64,000 nucleotides of DNA from Chlorella sp. KRBP (taxonomy: Eukaryota; Chlorophyta; Trebouxiophyceae; Chlorellales; Chlorellaceae): contig QAXK01000587.1 of NCBI GenBank assembly GCA_004335735.1, positions 1-64,000 of the forward strand, given 5' to 3'. Shown piece after piece: positions 22,424 through 33,468 of the stretch (its first letter is position 1; each line of letters opens with the position of its first letter). The notes under the pieces were generated by a model that was given only the letters and a program-made list of their open reading frames with translations, was not told the DNA's origin and searched no databases. A program made the position numbers and the translations under genes.

Positions 22424-25348
22424 TCACGGGCGTGGCGGCGGCTTGAACTGCCTGATGTTCTCGCACACCTCTCCGGGCATGCTGGTGGCTGCCATGTAGC
22501 ACGCTGAGGAGAAGGGGACCAGCGAGAAGCCGGGCTCCATTGCTGCCTGCACATGCAGGATGACAGAGGGGGATCCTGCTTGTCAGGCCGCACCCTGCCA
22601 TCCCCATCCTGCCGCGTTGACCCCCTCCCCCGCACCTTCCACGTGGTCTTTGAGTGGTACGTGAGCAGGCTGTGTGCCATGGCCTCGGCAACCGCCACCT
22701 GTGGTGCATATGCAAACGTAGTGTGGTGAGCCCGCAGGCAGTGGCAAGTTCCACCAGGCCCCGCCAGCTGAGAGGCCCCGAAGAAGCGCGCACGTGGTTG
22801 AGGAGGGCGGCAGCAAAGCGTTGCAACTTGGTGGAACGGGCCTGCAGCTGCTCGGGGTACCGGTCCCAGGCTTCCAGCGTGCGCTTGGCAACGTCCTGAA
22901 AGGCAGACGAGGCGTACACGCCTTGACTTGCGTGGTGGGGTGTGTCATGCGGGGTGCAATGCGCAACACGAAAGCACACGGACGTACCTTGAGGTCGCTC
23001 AAGTCATTGGCAAAGTATCCCAGTGGGCCGGGGGGCAGCAGGTGCTCAAAGAAGGCCGTGTTGTTGGACGCCTGCGCAATCACACGAGGCCATCGTTGGT
23101 AGTGGTCGCAATCATCAAGCCCAAGGCGACGTGCTGCTGCTGGTGGCGTCAGCACATGCCGTGTGTTGCAGCCAGGTGCAGCCCAGCTCCTGAGTGGCCC
23201 TCTTGCCTGTTTGAGCATGAAGGTGTTGTAGTGCACCAGCTTGACCCAGCGGTCGCTCCACCCGTTGCCGTCCATGTCCAGGATGACGGCCGCCTTGTTG
23301 AAGTCCTCCATCGGCATGCGATGAGCCAGGGGCCCCACGGCCTGCATTACACCAGGCTCTGCGCTCCAGCAGCAGGCCACAGCACGGCATGGCCTCATCA
23401 CATGTAGGCCTGTCATGTCTGGGCGTCCCTACAAACGCACGCCTGACAGCTGTCCCTCACCCGCGAAGATGAGGGCGGACAGCTGCGCGTCAATGCGCGT
23501 TTCGTTGGTGGGCCCAAAGTCCATGTGCAGGCGGATGCGTGCTGCCTGCAGGCATGAATCGCACCACAACCGCATCAACATGCAGACGCTTGCGCTTGGC
23601 AGCAAGTCAGCTCCCGATTCCTGCCAGTCCCCACACGAGCGCTGGGTGCAGGCACACGACCGTGGCAACAGCCTCACTTGGCGGTAGTCCTCCATCCTGA
23701 AGCGATCAACCAGGTTGTTGTCCGTGTTGGTGCCGCGCCAAAAGGCCACGGGACGGCGGCTGGTGGCAGGGTACCGGTGGTTGAGGCATGCGTGGTAGAC
23801 CTGCAGCAAGACATGTACCCACATGCATTACCACACTGATCGTGACACAGCTTGATGCCGCGCCACTGCAAGTGGCTGTGTGCTGCACACACCTTGGTCT
23901 GCAACGGCCCGAGGGCGCTCATCCACGCAGTGGTGGATGGCATGGTGAAGCCTCCACGCGGGCGGTGCCGGCACACGTTCCAGCCTGCAGGCGGACCCAC
24001 ACAGCACACCGCCACAGTCCCTTCCAGTGCAAGCTTAGCATCATGGTGCCACATGTGATGCAGCGTTGACTCACTGAATCCTGCCGCCTCGGTGGGGCAC
24101 CCGTCACCAAAGTGCAGTTTGAACTCCATGTCAGGCAGGTCCCACATGTACAGCACCACCAGCAGCATGTCCTCGGTGCGCTGCGGCCACCAGGGGCAAG
24201 AGGAGGCGGGCGCGTGAGGACGCGGGGACTGGACGTGAGCACGGGAGGTGCGCCACAACTACTCGCACAGACACTGGCAGCACCTCACCGCGCGGTGGAT
24301 GGCCATGTCTGGGTAGGGGTTCTGCTCCGGTCCTCTGTACAGTAAGCCGTCGATGATCTGCGGCCACAGGCAGGGCCGGCCACACCCTGATGGGGATGAT
24401 GCGCCACTGATGAACGAGCGGGCAAACTGAGCCTTTTCCTGGCTGGTCTGCACGAGAGCCTCACTTTGTAGGACGCAAAGTTGGTGCAGTGGCCACACGA
24501 GGGCCCACGCATGGTGAATGGCACGGCGTCAAGGTCTGCGCGCGTCACGTTGCCCTCCCAGCGGTAAAAGGCGCGAGGCACTCCACCGGGGAGCGGGCGC
24601 GGCAGCCCACCCTTGCGCTCATACAGCGGGCTCATGGGCTCAGCCACCTGCTCGCATGGCACACCCAATGTGGCAGCACACTCGTGTCCGTGCGTGATTA
24701 TCCTGATTATCCCGGCGTGGCACACGAGCGTCCCACTCACCGCCCGTGCTAAATCGATGCAAGCGCCGTGGTCGTCAAAGGAGTGATTGATGCCTGCCAA
24801 AATGGCCGACACGTTGGCCGTGCCCACATGAGAAGTGTCAACTGTCGGCACCAGCGCCGTGACCTTGTAGTACCCGCCCGCTGGGAGCGCGGAGGAGGTC
24901 AGCATCAGGTGCTCGCGCACTGCGATGCCCGGCACGCCGAATGCAGGCCTCTGGAATGCTGCTGCCCCCTGCGCGCCATGACACGGCGTGCGCTACAGCA
25001 TCGGAAGCTGCACAGAAAGCTTCAGGGAAGCAGCTGCAGAGAGGCGCCACGCACCACGTTTGTGGCACGTTGCTGCTGGCTTCTGGCGGCCTGCAGCCAC
25101 AGTGCGACAGTCGGGAGCGGCAGGCTTCGATTTGGCAGCTGGCCCGAAGCACCTGCGGGAGTACCTCGCGCAGCAGCAATTGGTCTTGCCTGATCCTCTG
25201 GATGAAGCGCACGCTGCGTCGAGGCCTGCGCGCTGCACGACTGCAGCAGCGCGACCGGGAAGGCAATGAGTGCCACCAGCAGGGAGCGCCACGGCAAAAG
25301 CAGCTGCTGCGCGCCTCGTCTCCTTCTTCTCCTCCTGCCATCCTGCAT
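22424..25348 (-). CDS. GT90 (CAP10/Rumi-type) glycosyltransferase, copy 2
   Basis: Exons (5' to 3'): 25348-25055, 24950-24741, 24647-24465, 24357-24289, 24180-24075, 23984-23893, 23800-23678, 23545-23461, 23358-23207, 23071-22988, 22895-22794, 22698-22636, 22546-22424; 561 residues. It is type II: a poly-Arg N-terminus, then an anchor (SLLVALIAFPVALLQSC). Core motifs match copy 1: RAFYRWEGNVTRADLD, IIDGLLYRG, WNVCRHRPRGGFTMPS, RRPVAFWRGTNTD, VILDMDGNGWSDRW, SNNTAFFEHLL and YFANDLSDL. Exons of 106, 92, 152, 102 and 63 bases are the same length and phase as in copy 1, showing common ancestry. The residues have diverged well, so this is an old duplication, and the two enzymes may use different acceptors. 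Intron 23072-23206 has a GC donor (CAG|GCAAGA). Confidence 0.9.
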
Positions 25349-25464
25349 CTCTTCACGATTGCCAGGCCTGTGGGACTCCTCACGCTCTGTTGCACCTCCA
25401 CCCCGACCGCATTCCATGAGCACAAGCAGCATGCCAGCACCATCATATGCAGGTCCGGCAAGTC

Positions 25465-28400
25465 TCACATGAAGGCGGCAATCTCCTGCGCGGCGCGCGT
25501 GAGCAGCGTCAGGCGCTTGCGGATCTCGTCGCGCTGCCCCGCAATCTCCTCGCTCTCGTTGATGAGGCGCCGCAGCGCGGGCTCCTCCTTGCCAGCCACG
25601 TCCTCCTGGAACTCTGCCAGCAGGCTCTCCTTGGAGGGCACCACCTGCGCACATGAAGCCAGCGTGAGGCCGCCGGCAGAGCCCGTCAAAGCGTACTCTC
25701 CAAACGGCTTGCCACAGCAAGCGGCCACGTTGTAGGGAACGTGCACGCACCATGCAGTGCACGATGGCCTTGGGGATGGTTGCCAGGAGCTGTGAGCGGA
25801 CGATCTGAAGGTAAGCGCTGACGTGGTCGGCGATGCGTTGCAGGTGCGCGTCGTTGGGGGGCAGGGTGTCGTACCTACATGCATGCACACGCACGCACGC
25901 ACACCACCAGCATATGCACACGTTGGCGACAGCCACGTGATGTGTTTCCTCGTCCTTTCCTTGCCAGTGCCAAGCGAGCACAATTCACTGCCTTCACAAC
26001 GCACCTCTTCTCGAAGAGCAGCTCGCCGCTGAGCGTGACGAACGCAGGCTTGGGCCGCGTGGGGTCGTAGGCGTATGACTCTGCCGCCACAATCTCGCGG
26101 AAGAAGGACGCAGACAGGTACGACGCCTCCATGTCCACCAGGGTGCGCACCATTTGGTCGGCGTCCTTTCGGAGCTTGTCTGCGGCAGCAACAAACACAA
26201 GAATGCGCCCATGAGCCAGGCCGCCACTCCATGACACACATGACGCGCTACATGTGCGTGCACACTCGTATGATGCGCACCGAGTGTTGCTGCTGCGTGC
26301 GCCACGACCTCGGCCTTGAGGTTGAAGAAGCGCTGCAGGTCCGCACACGCCGGGTGGTTGACCGCCAGCGTCACAATGTGCTTGAGGATCTGGTGCACCT
26401 GCGGCACGCACCAACCACACACACACCAGCAGGCCTTTGAGCTGACTGTCCTCTTGGCTGCTGCCGCGCACCTCCCTGACTGCTGGGTGTGCGGGCTGTC
26501 CCTGACTGCTGGGTGCGCACCTGCTCCACCGCCTGGAACGCTGGGTCACGCAGCAGCGACAAGCCGTCCTCAATCAACCGCCTGCAGGCCAGCGATCAGG
26601 CAGCGAGTTGCACACAGCGTGAGCGGGAGTGTGCCATGCCTGCCGGGCCAAGGTCGCTTTGACGCGCACCTGTAACCGTTCTCTGGGGCGATAATGTGCG
26701 GCTGGTAGCCGTCGGCCTCGTTCACCACGTTCTGCACGTTCTTGAGCTGCAGGATCTTCTGGAAGGGCAGCTTCTGGATGGCTTCCTTGAGCTTGAGCTC
26801 AAACACGTCCAGGATGCGCTCGCCGCCTGGCACGCCAACACACATGCGAGCCATAGGTTAGCGGGCTGCTCATATCAGCAACCCATGCACGTGCAAGGTG
26901 GTGCGCGTGCCTCCTTGCACGCACCGTCTGCTCCGCCGTCCACCGTCTTGGTGTAGGCCTTCTCGAGTTTGTGGCAGAGCGTGAGGATGAGGTGCAGCAT
27001 GGAGCCACGCCCTGTCTTGATGTCGCCTCCCAAGGCCTTGAGCTCCTTCTCCAGCCGCGCGATGCTGCGGTTCAAGCAACGTGACAATGGACGCCAGGAC
27101 AGGTTAGGTTGTCTGCGCTGCACCTAATTCTGGAGCGCCCTGCCGACAGCCGCCCGGGCTCACTTTTGGTCAATGTACTGGCTGATGGATGGCAGATTCT
27201 TCATGATCTCGTTGATGAGGTGCTGCGAGAGCTTCTCAGCCAGGTAGCCAGTGCCTGCACGCACGCACACACAGAGGACACGGTGTGCAGGCTTGTCCGC
27301 ATCCCCACAAACGCAGGGAAGTCACGCTACTGATGTGGGTGCTGCAAGCGCGGGCGGGACTGGACGTGCGCAGGCACGCACCAATGTTCTTGAGGTCGGC
27401 GTACGACGGGGACGCGGTGAAGAACTCCTTCTCCTTGGCGCGCGCCTCCTTCATCGTCACCTGCACACAGCGACGTGACGTGGATGGAGGAGCACTCGTC
27501 ATGTCACCTGCGCTGGCCATCGCAATACCAGCCTTGCTGCTGCCCACGCCAGCCTCAGGAACCGTGCTGCAAGGACGTGCCTTGCTGTTGAGGTCAGCCT
27601 GGCCACGGTTGACCACCGCAACCCAGCCGTGCCTCAGCTTGAGCGTGCGCCCCTGCAGCACGTCACGGCAGTCCGTGCCGCGGTCCATGATGTCAACCTT
27701 GGTCAGCACACCTACACACGCACAGATAGCCACGGCGTTGCCATTGCTGCAACCCGAGTGCTGCATGTTCTGAGTGCTGCGACCTCCCCTCCAGGCGTGC
27801 CCACTTGCCCGTCGCTGCTGCTGCTGCCGCTGCTGCCACTCACCAATGGTGCGCTCTCCGCTGGGGTCCACCTCCCTGGCCATGCGCAGCGCGTCACTGG
27901 TGGCCAAGTCAGCGTTGGCGGGCGTGACGGCCAGGATGATGGCATTGTCACCCTTGATGTACTGGCGCGCCATCTCCTCCAGCTCCTGCACGATGCTCAC
28001 CGGCTGCCCGTCGATGGGCACCTTTGTCAGGCCTGCGTGAGCAACGGATGGCACGCATGCTGTGGTGTGCTCCAGCAGGTGCATGGCGGCACCATGCAGC
28101 CTGCTGTAAGAGTGCACCCAAGCAGTGCTGCGCCAAGCACGCACCCGGCATGTCCACCATGGTCAAGTTCGGCACGTGCGGGGAGAAGACGGTCAGGTAG
28201 ATTGGGTTGGGCGACACCACGCGGCCGTTGAGCTTCTGCAGCAGGCGATCCGTCTCCAGCTCGATCTCGCCACGAATCTCCTCTGCATGGAATGACACAC
28301 ATGGACACCCACGCCCATTCAAGCCTGGCCCCTTGCCCTTCTGGCTTGCCGTGTGTGTTCCTGCGCCGGCGCCGTCACGAGCATGTGCGCGCACCCGCTG

Positions 28401-28807
28401 CGCATTGCCCCCGCTCACCAAAGTTGTACCACTTCTTGCCCGCTGCGTGCCCGAACTCTCCATACTCCTGCGCGTTGGGATCCTCAAGCTTGACCAGCTG
28501 CAGCACCAGCGGGCGCCGGGTCACGATGCCAGTGCCGCGCGGCAGGAAGTCCCGCCCCACCACCGCCTCGAGCACCGAACTCTTGCCTGAGCTCTGCGGG
28601 GCACAAAGCGACGCCACGATCGCGGTCGCAGCGCGTGCGAGCTGCGCCCCTCTGGCTTCTCCTGTTCCCGCTTGCACGCACCTGGCCTCCCACCACCACG
28701 ATCGTGGAGAGCTTGTTCCACAGCACCGCGTTCTCCGTCATGGCCGTCTCGCCCAGCGTCGTGCATATCTGCTGCAGCCTTGTGATCAACTGGGTCACCT
28801 TCTCCAT
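25465..28807 (-). CDS. DRP1: Dynamin-related GTPase, plant DRP1 type
   Basis: Exons (5' to 3'): 28807-28682, 28593-28419, 28282-28145, 28032-27844, 27711-27581, 27460-27382, 27254-27164, 27064-26925, 26826-26670, 26581-26521, 26398-26281, 26179-26005, 25874-25751, 25644-25465; 627 residues, the usual DRP1 size. The GTPase domain has G1 GGQSSGKSS (residues 40-48), switch I DFLPRGTGIVTRRPL, G3 DMPG (144-147; canonical is DLPG) and G4 TKVD (213-216). A dynamin middle domain follows (TGYLAEKLSQHLINEI). A C-terminal GED is present (YDTLPPNDAHLQRIADHVSA ... EIRKRLTLLTRAAQEI). There is no PH or proline-rich domain, as expected for DRP1, which acts in endocytosis and cell-plate or cleavage-furrow membranes. 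Intron 27461-27580 uses a GC donor (AAG|GCACGT). Confidence 0.95.
26473..26515. repeat. 17-base direct repeat in a DRP1 intron
   Basis: tccctgactgctgggtg occurs at 26473-26489 and 26499-26515, inside the intron 26399-26520. Confidence 0.8.
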
Positions 28808-29489
28808 GGCTCTCGCTCCTCAACACCAGCAACGAGAGGACGAGCGCCTGGGCCTGGGTAGCGCCTTGATGCGCTGCTGCGCCCTGTGCGAGCTCGGCTG
28901 ACTAGCGCTGCGAGGCCAACTGGCGCGGAGCCTCCCTGAGCTTGATCCTGCTGGTCGTGGAGCCGGACGATGAGCGCCACGCACGCCTGCAAGTGCTCCA
29001 AGAGCGCGCTGCCGATGCCGATATATACGCACAGACTCCACCAGCGCGGAGCTCCTCCCTCTCCCTCGTCGTGTTTGTGCATGCGCAACGGCACACAGGT
29101 CCAAGCAGGAGAAGCATCAGTAGGGACGCAGAGGGAAGGGAGGCTTGGTTTGCCAAGGCACGATGATGGGATGGTGCCTGGGGCGGGCACGCCACGCCGA
29201 CGCACGCGACGCTTAGAAGTGCGTCGCAGGGTGCTTGTGCAAGCTCTGAAGGCGCTGCATGTGTGTGTTGGGGCGCCAATGTTGGCAATGTGGCCGACGT
29301 CTCACACGGCCTCACGCGTCTTCTGACGCGTGAGTAGAGTCACACTCGAAGGGACTCCGTGGAACACACGCGCAGCAGTCTTGCAGGCATTGATGCAGCT
29401 CATTTACATTTACACAGTTCCTGCAAATGCATCAGAGGCCTCGGTGCCTCTATGTACACAACCGTGCGTGCGTGCTACGGCGTCAGTGA
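28808..29489. other. Intergenic region upstream of DRP1
   Basis: 682 bases between the DRP1 start and the stop of the next minus-strand gene. A TATATA sequence at 29022-29027 lies about 215 bases upstream of the DRP1 start codon and is a possible core promoter element. TGTAA motifs (minus strand) lie at 29404-29414. No further exon is seen. Confidence 0.4.
29404..29414 (-). terminator. TGTAA polyadenylation signal, two overlapping-scale copies
   Basis: On the minus strand the sequence reads TGTAAATGTAA, about 77 bases past the stop codon of the minus-strand low-complexity gene. TGTAA in place of AATAAA is the established green-algal poly(A) signal. This is the clearest instance in the window. 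Confidence 0.55.
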
Positions 29490-32400
29490 CTACTCGTGCG
29501 GCGCTGGGGGACCCACTCCTGGCGCCCCGGCGTGCTTGACAGACATGACAGAGGCGGTGAGGGACGTCTTGTAGGGGGAGCGGTGCGGCGGTCGGGAGGG
29601 CGACAGCGCCGCCATCTGGTGGTGGTGCATCGCGCCCATGGGCACCACCTGGTGCCCAGCCGCCGTCAGTGTCACGAGCTGGACAGGTTGGAGAGGCAGC
29701 AGGTACAGCTTTCCGTTGATGTTGACCAGCTGAGCGCTGGTGGAGGTGGAGGTGGTGAGGTGGCCGGGTGAGGCAGTGGCATACATGGCCGTGGGGCTGA
29801 GGGGCATAGCAGCTGATGTGGCCGGCTGCGTGAGGGCAGGTGCGGCCATGTAACGGGGCGAGTCCTGGCCGTTGACTGCTGGCGTGAGGATCGTTTGCTG
29901 CAGCGCAAGGGAGTCGTGCTGTGAGAGCGCCATAGCATCCAGCGGGAAGGCTGGCGGCTGCGGGTGCAGCAGGAAGAGCTGCTGAGGGGCGATGAGGTGG
30001 TGTGCTGCCGGCCAGGCACTGCTGCTGCCGGCAAGCGCCGGTGCTGGCTGTGCCGCCCAGGACTGAGCCATGCCCAGGTCACCTGCCTGGCCCCAGGTCT
30101 CATAGCCAGCGCCCGCCGTGCAGTCAGGCTCTGGCCCGCGCACCGATGGGGCAGCAGGGTGAGACGTCGCCAGCACTGCAGTGTCCAGTGCTGAGCTAGG
30201 GGCCACTGAGCCCAGGATGGTGGACGGCAGCCGCTGGTGCAGGCTCACGGCACCACGCTCCCCGCTGTGCACTGCAGCCGCGACCCCCGCCAGCTCACTA
30301 GCCGGAGGACGTGGGCGGACGTTCACACCAGCTGCAGGGCTCCCGAGTGGTGAGCCAAAGTCCAAGTGGTGGTGGTGCTGCTGCAGCAGGGCGTGCGCCG
30401 AGCAAGAGCCCGCATCAGCCCACGCGCCAGCTGCTGCAATAGCGGTGGCAGCTTCCTGTGCAGCCATCAGGGGCCGCAGGCGGGCATCCTCCTCAGATGC
30501 AGGCGCCTGGCTTAGTGCGGGCAGCTCGCTGCTGCAGTCAGGCCCAGGTAAGCACTCCAGGTCGGGTGGGAGCTGCAGGTCCAGGTCGCTGCCGCTGGTA
30601 GCGGTGCCACGTGGTGTCCGCCGGCGAGTTGGGACTGGGGCGGCACGCGGTGGTGCTGCAGGCGGCAGGAACGGCGCTGCCAAAAAGGCTGTGCTCATGA
30701 CGGAGAGCTTGCTGTCACGCGGGCGCTGCAGGTCCGAGTGCTGGAGGTGCTGCGTGCCATACGGCTGCCATGGCGCTGACGACGGCAGGTGCTTCAAGGT
30801 GGGCGGCGATTCTGCTGCTCCGTGCAGCTGCTGAGAGAAGCTGCTGAGCGCCGTGGCTGGTGGTGCCGCTGCATTCGCACTGTAGTAGCTTGACGTCCCG
30901 CTGGCTGCGCTGGCCTCGAGTGCAGCCAGCCGCCAGGCCGCCTCTTGCACTGCCGCAGCTGCCTCGCCCGCACAAGCGTGCAGCTTCCCAAGCGGCGTCA
31001 CGTCGCCCAGCAACGTGTCAGGCCCAGGCAAGCCCACAGAGAGGTGCCCGGCCGCGGTGCGGCGGGCTGTGGATGGAGAGGCGCGACGTGAGCCAGGGCC
31101 CACAGCACCGTGGGTGCTGCTCTCCTTTGCTGCAGCGGCTGTGCTGCTGCTGTGGGCAGCGGCAACATCATGGGCATGTGGCAGCGCCCCAGTGGGCGCC
31201 TGGGGCCCAGGCCCCACTGCTGGTCGCTTGCTCGCTTGTACGCTGGGCAATGGCCTTGGTGGGGGCCTGCTGCTGGGTCCTGGTGCACTTGGCGGTGGCG
31301 GCTTGGGGTGCACCATGGCGTAGAAGGTGGGCGTGGGCAGCACCTGTGCGAGCACAATGGCACTGGCACGAGTTGTGGGAAAGACATGCGTACGTATGCC
31401 CTTGTCCCATGGAGAAACAAGGTTATGCTGCCCAACCGCACCTTGTTGCCTTTGAACAGCAGGCGCTTGTCTCCGCTCTTGTCGCTGAACATGGCCGTGG
31501 GTTGCCTGCGTGATGTTTTGCATTGCCGTATGCAGGACACACAAAGGTTGGGCATGAGCGTGCGTGGCACAATCTCTTTAGCACTTCCCTGCCTGGAAGC
31601 AGCGTGCGCACCTTGAGTGATCCTGGCTGCTGCTGCTGCCGCCTCCACCTCCCACTTCCCGAAGCGATGCCAGAAGTGAGCTGCCCAGATGAGCCAGGGA
31701 GGTACTCGCGCGCTTGCGCAGCGTGACGCTCTTGTGGCCAGCCCTGGCGTCCGGTGAATGCGACGCTGGTGCTGTAGGTGCCACACCAGGCTGGGGCCGT
31801 AGAAGTCCCCCTGATGGTGACGTGTACAGCGCTGCGCCGGGTGAGGAGGCGCTGCCTGCTTCCATGTGCAGCAGCGTGGGTGCGCCGTGTTGCTGCGCCT
31901 GCTGCCCAGGCTCGTGAAGGTACCAGGACTGTGCGGACTGCGTGGCCAGGCTGGGAGCTGGCCTGGTGGCGTGCTGTGGCGCGTGTGCAATGCCACACGA
32001 TGTGGCCTCCAAGCTTGGGCTGTCATGAGCCCGGTGGCGCGTTGAGTCACGTGGAGCTGGGCCTGCACCAGCACCTGGATTGGTGCCCTCCGCCGTGCGG
32101 GATGTGCAGGGCAGGCTGGACACGGTGGTGGTGGAGGGGCTGGTGTGCAGGCCGTTGTACGAGTGCCGTGGCGGTGTCCCCGGCCCAACGTCAGTTGAGG
32201 CACTTGGACGCTCCACGCAGTGCAGGCCTGGCGTGGGAGCATGCCCCCAGGCATCCTCCGCAGGCTGGAGTGCAGCGGGGGAGTTTTGGCCACCAGCACC
32301 AGCGCTGGTAGGGACCGCCAGGCCACCAGCTGCTGCTGCTGCTGCTGCTGCTTGACCTCCCCGCCGCTGCTGCGCGCGTTGTTTGCCCGCTGGCTGTTGC

Positions 32401-33205
32401 TCGTGCTGCTTGGCCAGCAACATGTTTTCCGGCAGCAGGTTGAGGGTGGCTGCAGCATCTGGGCTGGTGCAGGACTGGTGCTCCTTGCTGTTGACCTTGA
32501 CCGCATCTGTGAGGAGGGGCTGAGGTGAGCTGGTGGGTCCAAGCGCCTGCTCATCCTCCTGGTCGCACGCCAAGTACCCGGCGATGCCCACCGCAGGGCA
32601 CAGCGACCCTGATGCCGGCTCTGCGCCGGCATGGCTGACCTTGTCTCCCACAGCATGCACCACAGCCGCGTTCAGGTTGCGTTGGCGCGCCCGCTGCTCT
32701 CGTGCCGCTCCCGTTGCTGTTGCGCGTCCCTCGCTGCTGCGCGTGTTGCTGGCGTCAGCGTCAACGCCGTCCCCTCTGGGCCTGATGCGCTGCTGGCTGG
32801 CTTGTTGATCACCTGCCTCGCTGTCCTTGCCCAGCCCGGACTTCTGACTGTGCGCTCGGTTGCGGCTGACGCGAGCTCCACCTGGTCGGGGCGAGGTCGG
32901 CCACGCCGCATCATCCGCTCCGCTGGATTGCGGCTCGCGATGCCGCTGACTGGTGCGACCTGCGCTTGCCGACGCGAGATGCATTGTGCGGTGAGCGCCT
33001 GCTGAAAGTCAAAGGTCGGTACGATCATCTGGACCTTCAAGCGCGCACCTCTGCTCAGCCACGCGCTCAGCCGCCACACGACCAGCGCCAGCAGCAGGCC
33101 GACGAGCGCGGCTACGACGAGCGCGGCAGGCAGCAGCGCGCCCACGCTGCTTGCCTCCAGGTGGCCACCCCGCAGCGCGCCTGGCTCGACCTGCCACGAC
33201 GCCAT
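29490..33205 (-). CDS. Large low-complexity membrane-anchored protein, family not recognised
   Basis: The N-terminus at 33205 encodes a short lead and one strong membrane helix (ALLPAALVVAALVGLLLALVVW), then a basic stretch. The remaining ~1,000 residues are Ser/Ala/Pro/Gln-rich, with Ala runs from a CTG repeat near 32330-32352. Three exons are supported at the 3' end: one ending at 31612, then 31505-31442 (QPTAMFSDKSGDKRLLFKGN), then 31343-29490 to the stop. Between about 32984 and 32670 the reading frame moves from that of the helix to that of the tail, and I could not find a convincing intron. There may be an unusual intron, two genes, or a sequence error. The C-terminal part has a His/Gln/Met stretch and NINGKLYLLPLQPVQLVTL. 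No function can be assigned. Confidence 0.55.
32326..32353. repeat. CTG/GCT trinucleotide run, coding (Ala)
   Basis: A run of about eight GCT/CTG triplets within the minus-strand low-complexity gene, translated as alanines. The same type of triplet run recurs at about 578-603, 15598-15620, 37477-37506 and 39534-39553. Confidence 0.8.
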
Positions 33206-33468
33206 GGCTGCGACGGCCAGCTGGGCTGACCTGTCTTGACAAAGCTGCTTCAGGCTGCTTCAAGCTCGGCGTGCGAGCCCGCTGGCCTTCCCTCGACCGT
33301 CATCGCGTCACCAGGGACGAAGCCGCCTGGACGAACGAAGGTGGGGCCTTGATTGCTTGCGGAACTATCCTGGCCCTGGACTATTCTGGTCCGCTCCAAG
33401 CCCGAGCGTGGTGTCATGCACGACATGCACGACACAGGAGGAACGCGAGCACACAAGAAGAAGAAGCG

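Noticed and set aside
24448..24464. 17-base 'intron' that would join SYK to TSQEKAQFARSF in GT90 copy 2
   Set aside because: Too short to splice. The normal 107-base intron ending before IIDGLLYRG matches the exon structure of GT90 copy 1.
30181..31513. Plus-strand open frames of over 200 codons (30181-30834, 30860-31513)
   Set aside because: Both are antisense to the low-complexity minus-strand gene, with composition mirroring its codons and no motif.
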